Shown: one piece after another, positions 63,770 through 64,000 of the stretch
Numbering within the stretch: the stretch's first letter is position 1
How the letters are laid out: every line of letters begins with the position of its first letter
Source of the DNA: Bog-257 sp963834135
GTDB taxonomy: Bacteria > Acidobacteriota > Terriglobia > Terriglobales > Acidobacteriaceae
Length of the DNA: 64,000 nt
NCBI GenBank assembly: GCA_963834135.1
Contig: CAWIAN010000005.1
Span: forward strand, 620,001 to 684,000
Direction of reading: 5' to 3'
Notes under the pieces: model-generated
What the model saw: the letters and a program-made list of their open reading frames with translations, nothing else
The model's database searches: none
What the model was told of the DNA's origin: nothing
Position numbers and translations under genes: made by a program

Positions 63770-64000
63770 ACGTCCTTCTTGCTCGGCCAAATGCGCCGAA
63801 AATTAGCCAGTTTCAGTATGTGCGGCGGTCGAACAGGGAGGCAGTGAGCAGGGTCACTCGCGACTGTGAGGGATGGTCGGCGGGCGCGATTGGTTTCTGC
63901 CGCAATTCCGCGGGGAAGAGCGTTCAGACGTAGGCCAACTACCAGAAAGAATAGGTTACTACCAATGGTAGTACTTGGTGCTGAGGAATAGGCTTCGGAT
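63770..64000. promoter_or_regulatory. Region upstream of adhE with a dyad
   Basis: A perfect dyad, TACTACC-AAT-GGTAGTA, lies at 63957-63973, about 190 bases from the adhE start. A further ACTACCA lies 20 bases away at 63938. It is a candidate operator. No promoter is pinned down in the rest of the segment. Confidence 0.5.

Overview
The window looks like chromosomal DNA of an Acidobacteriota bacterium (Koribacter/Terriglobia-like), moderately GC-rich. The evidence is the type of genes: a VWFA-related acidobacterial-domain protein, a protein built from GloVer-type tandem repeats, two Ser/Thr kinases fused to PD40 beta-propellers, a DUF5715-type protein, an M28 peptidase and an S9 peptidase. I see no rRNA, tRNA, CRISPR array, phage module or transposase. 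This assignment is inference from gene families, not from a search.

Layout. 1-4300: secreted M28 peptidase, GNAT acetyltransferase, PaaI-like thioesterase, a small envelope protein and a cytochrome c oxidase subunit III-like protein. 4535-8513: a membrane-maintenance island (XRE regulator with a near-consensus promoter and operator-like repeats, NfeD-like protein, flotillin, PspA, and two unannotated small membrane ORFs). 8751-18388: conserved hypothetical, OmpA-family protein, and a core block ppdK-glyS-glyQ-recO on the minus strand. 18889-26705: VWA protein, cell-wall amidase plus GerMN protein, and a very large secreted G8/beta-helix-like protein. 27130-30764: murI, rph, a TonB-C-like protein and lacD. 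31014-40519: S9 peptidase, a kinase/PD40 receptor, an EF-P-family factor and the GloVer-repeat surface protein. 41326-44099: sucC-sucD-ndk. 44178-49484: DUF4142 protein and a kinase/PD40 cluster with a zinc-ribbon membrane protein, an S4 RNA-binding protein and a lipoprotein. 49493-55591: NtrY/NtrX-like two-component pair and small envelope proteins. 55843-63769: FHA-GAF-PP2C phosphatase, an M15-like wall protein, aldehyde dehydrogenase, a STAS-like protein and adhE with a one-base frameshift.

The most striking unexplained structure is not a gene. More than twenty short arrays with a strict 7-bp period but many different unit sequences lie at gene boundaries, often touching or containing the stop codon. 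One lies inside glyQ and one inside a signal-peptide region. They recall the heptameric STRR sequences of cyanobacteria. Alongside them are several families of palindromic 36-125 bp dispersed repeats, one of which is inserted in frame in murI. Other points worth a second look are the autoregulation-like XRE promoter, several genes with a -10 box only 6-13 bases before the start codon, an NtrX-like regulator with a changed GAFTGA loop, and an EF-P of the YeiP/EfpL loop type.
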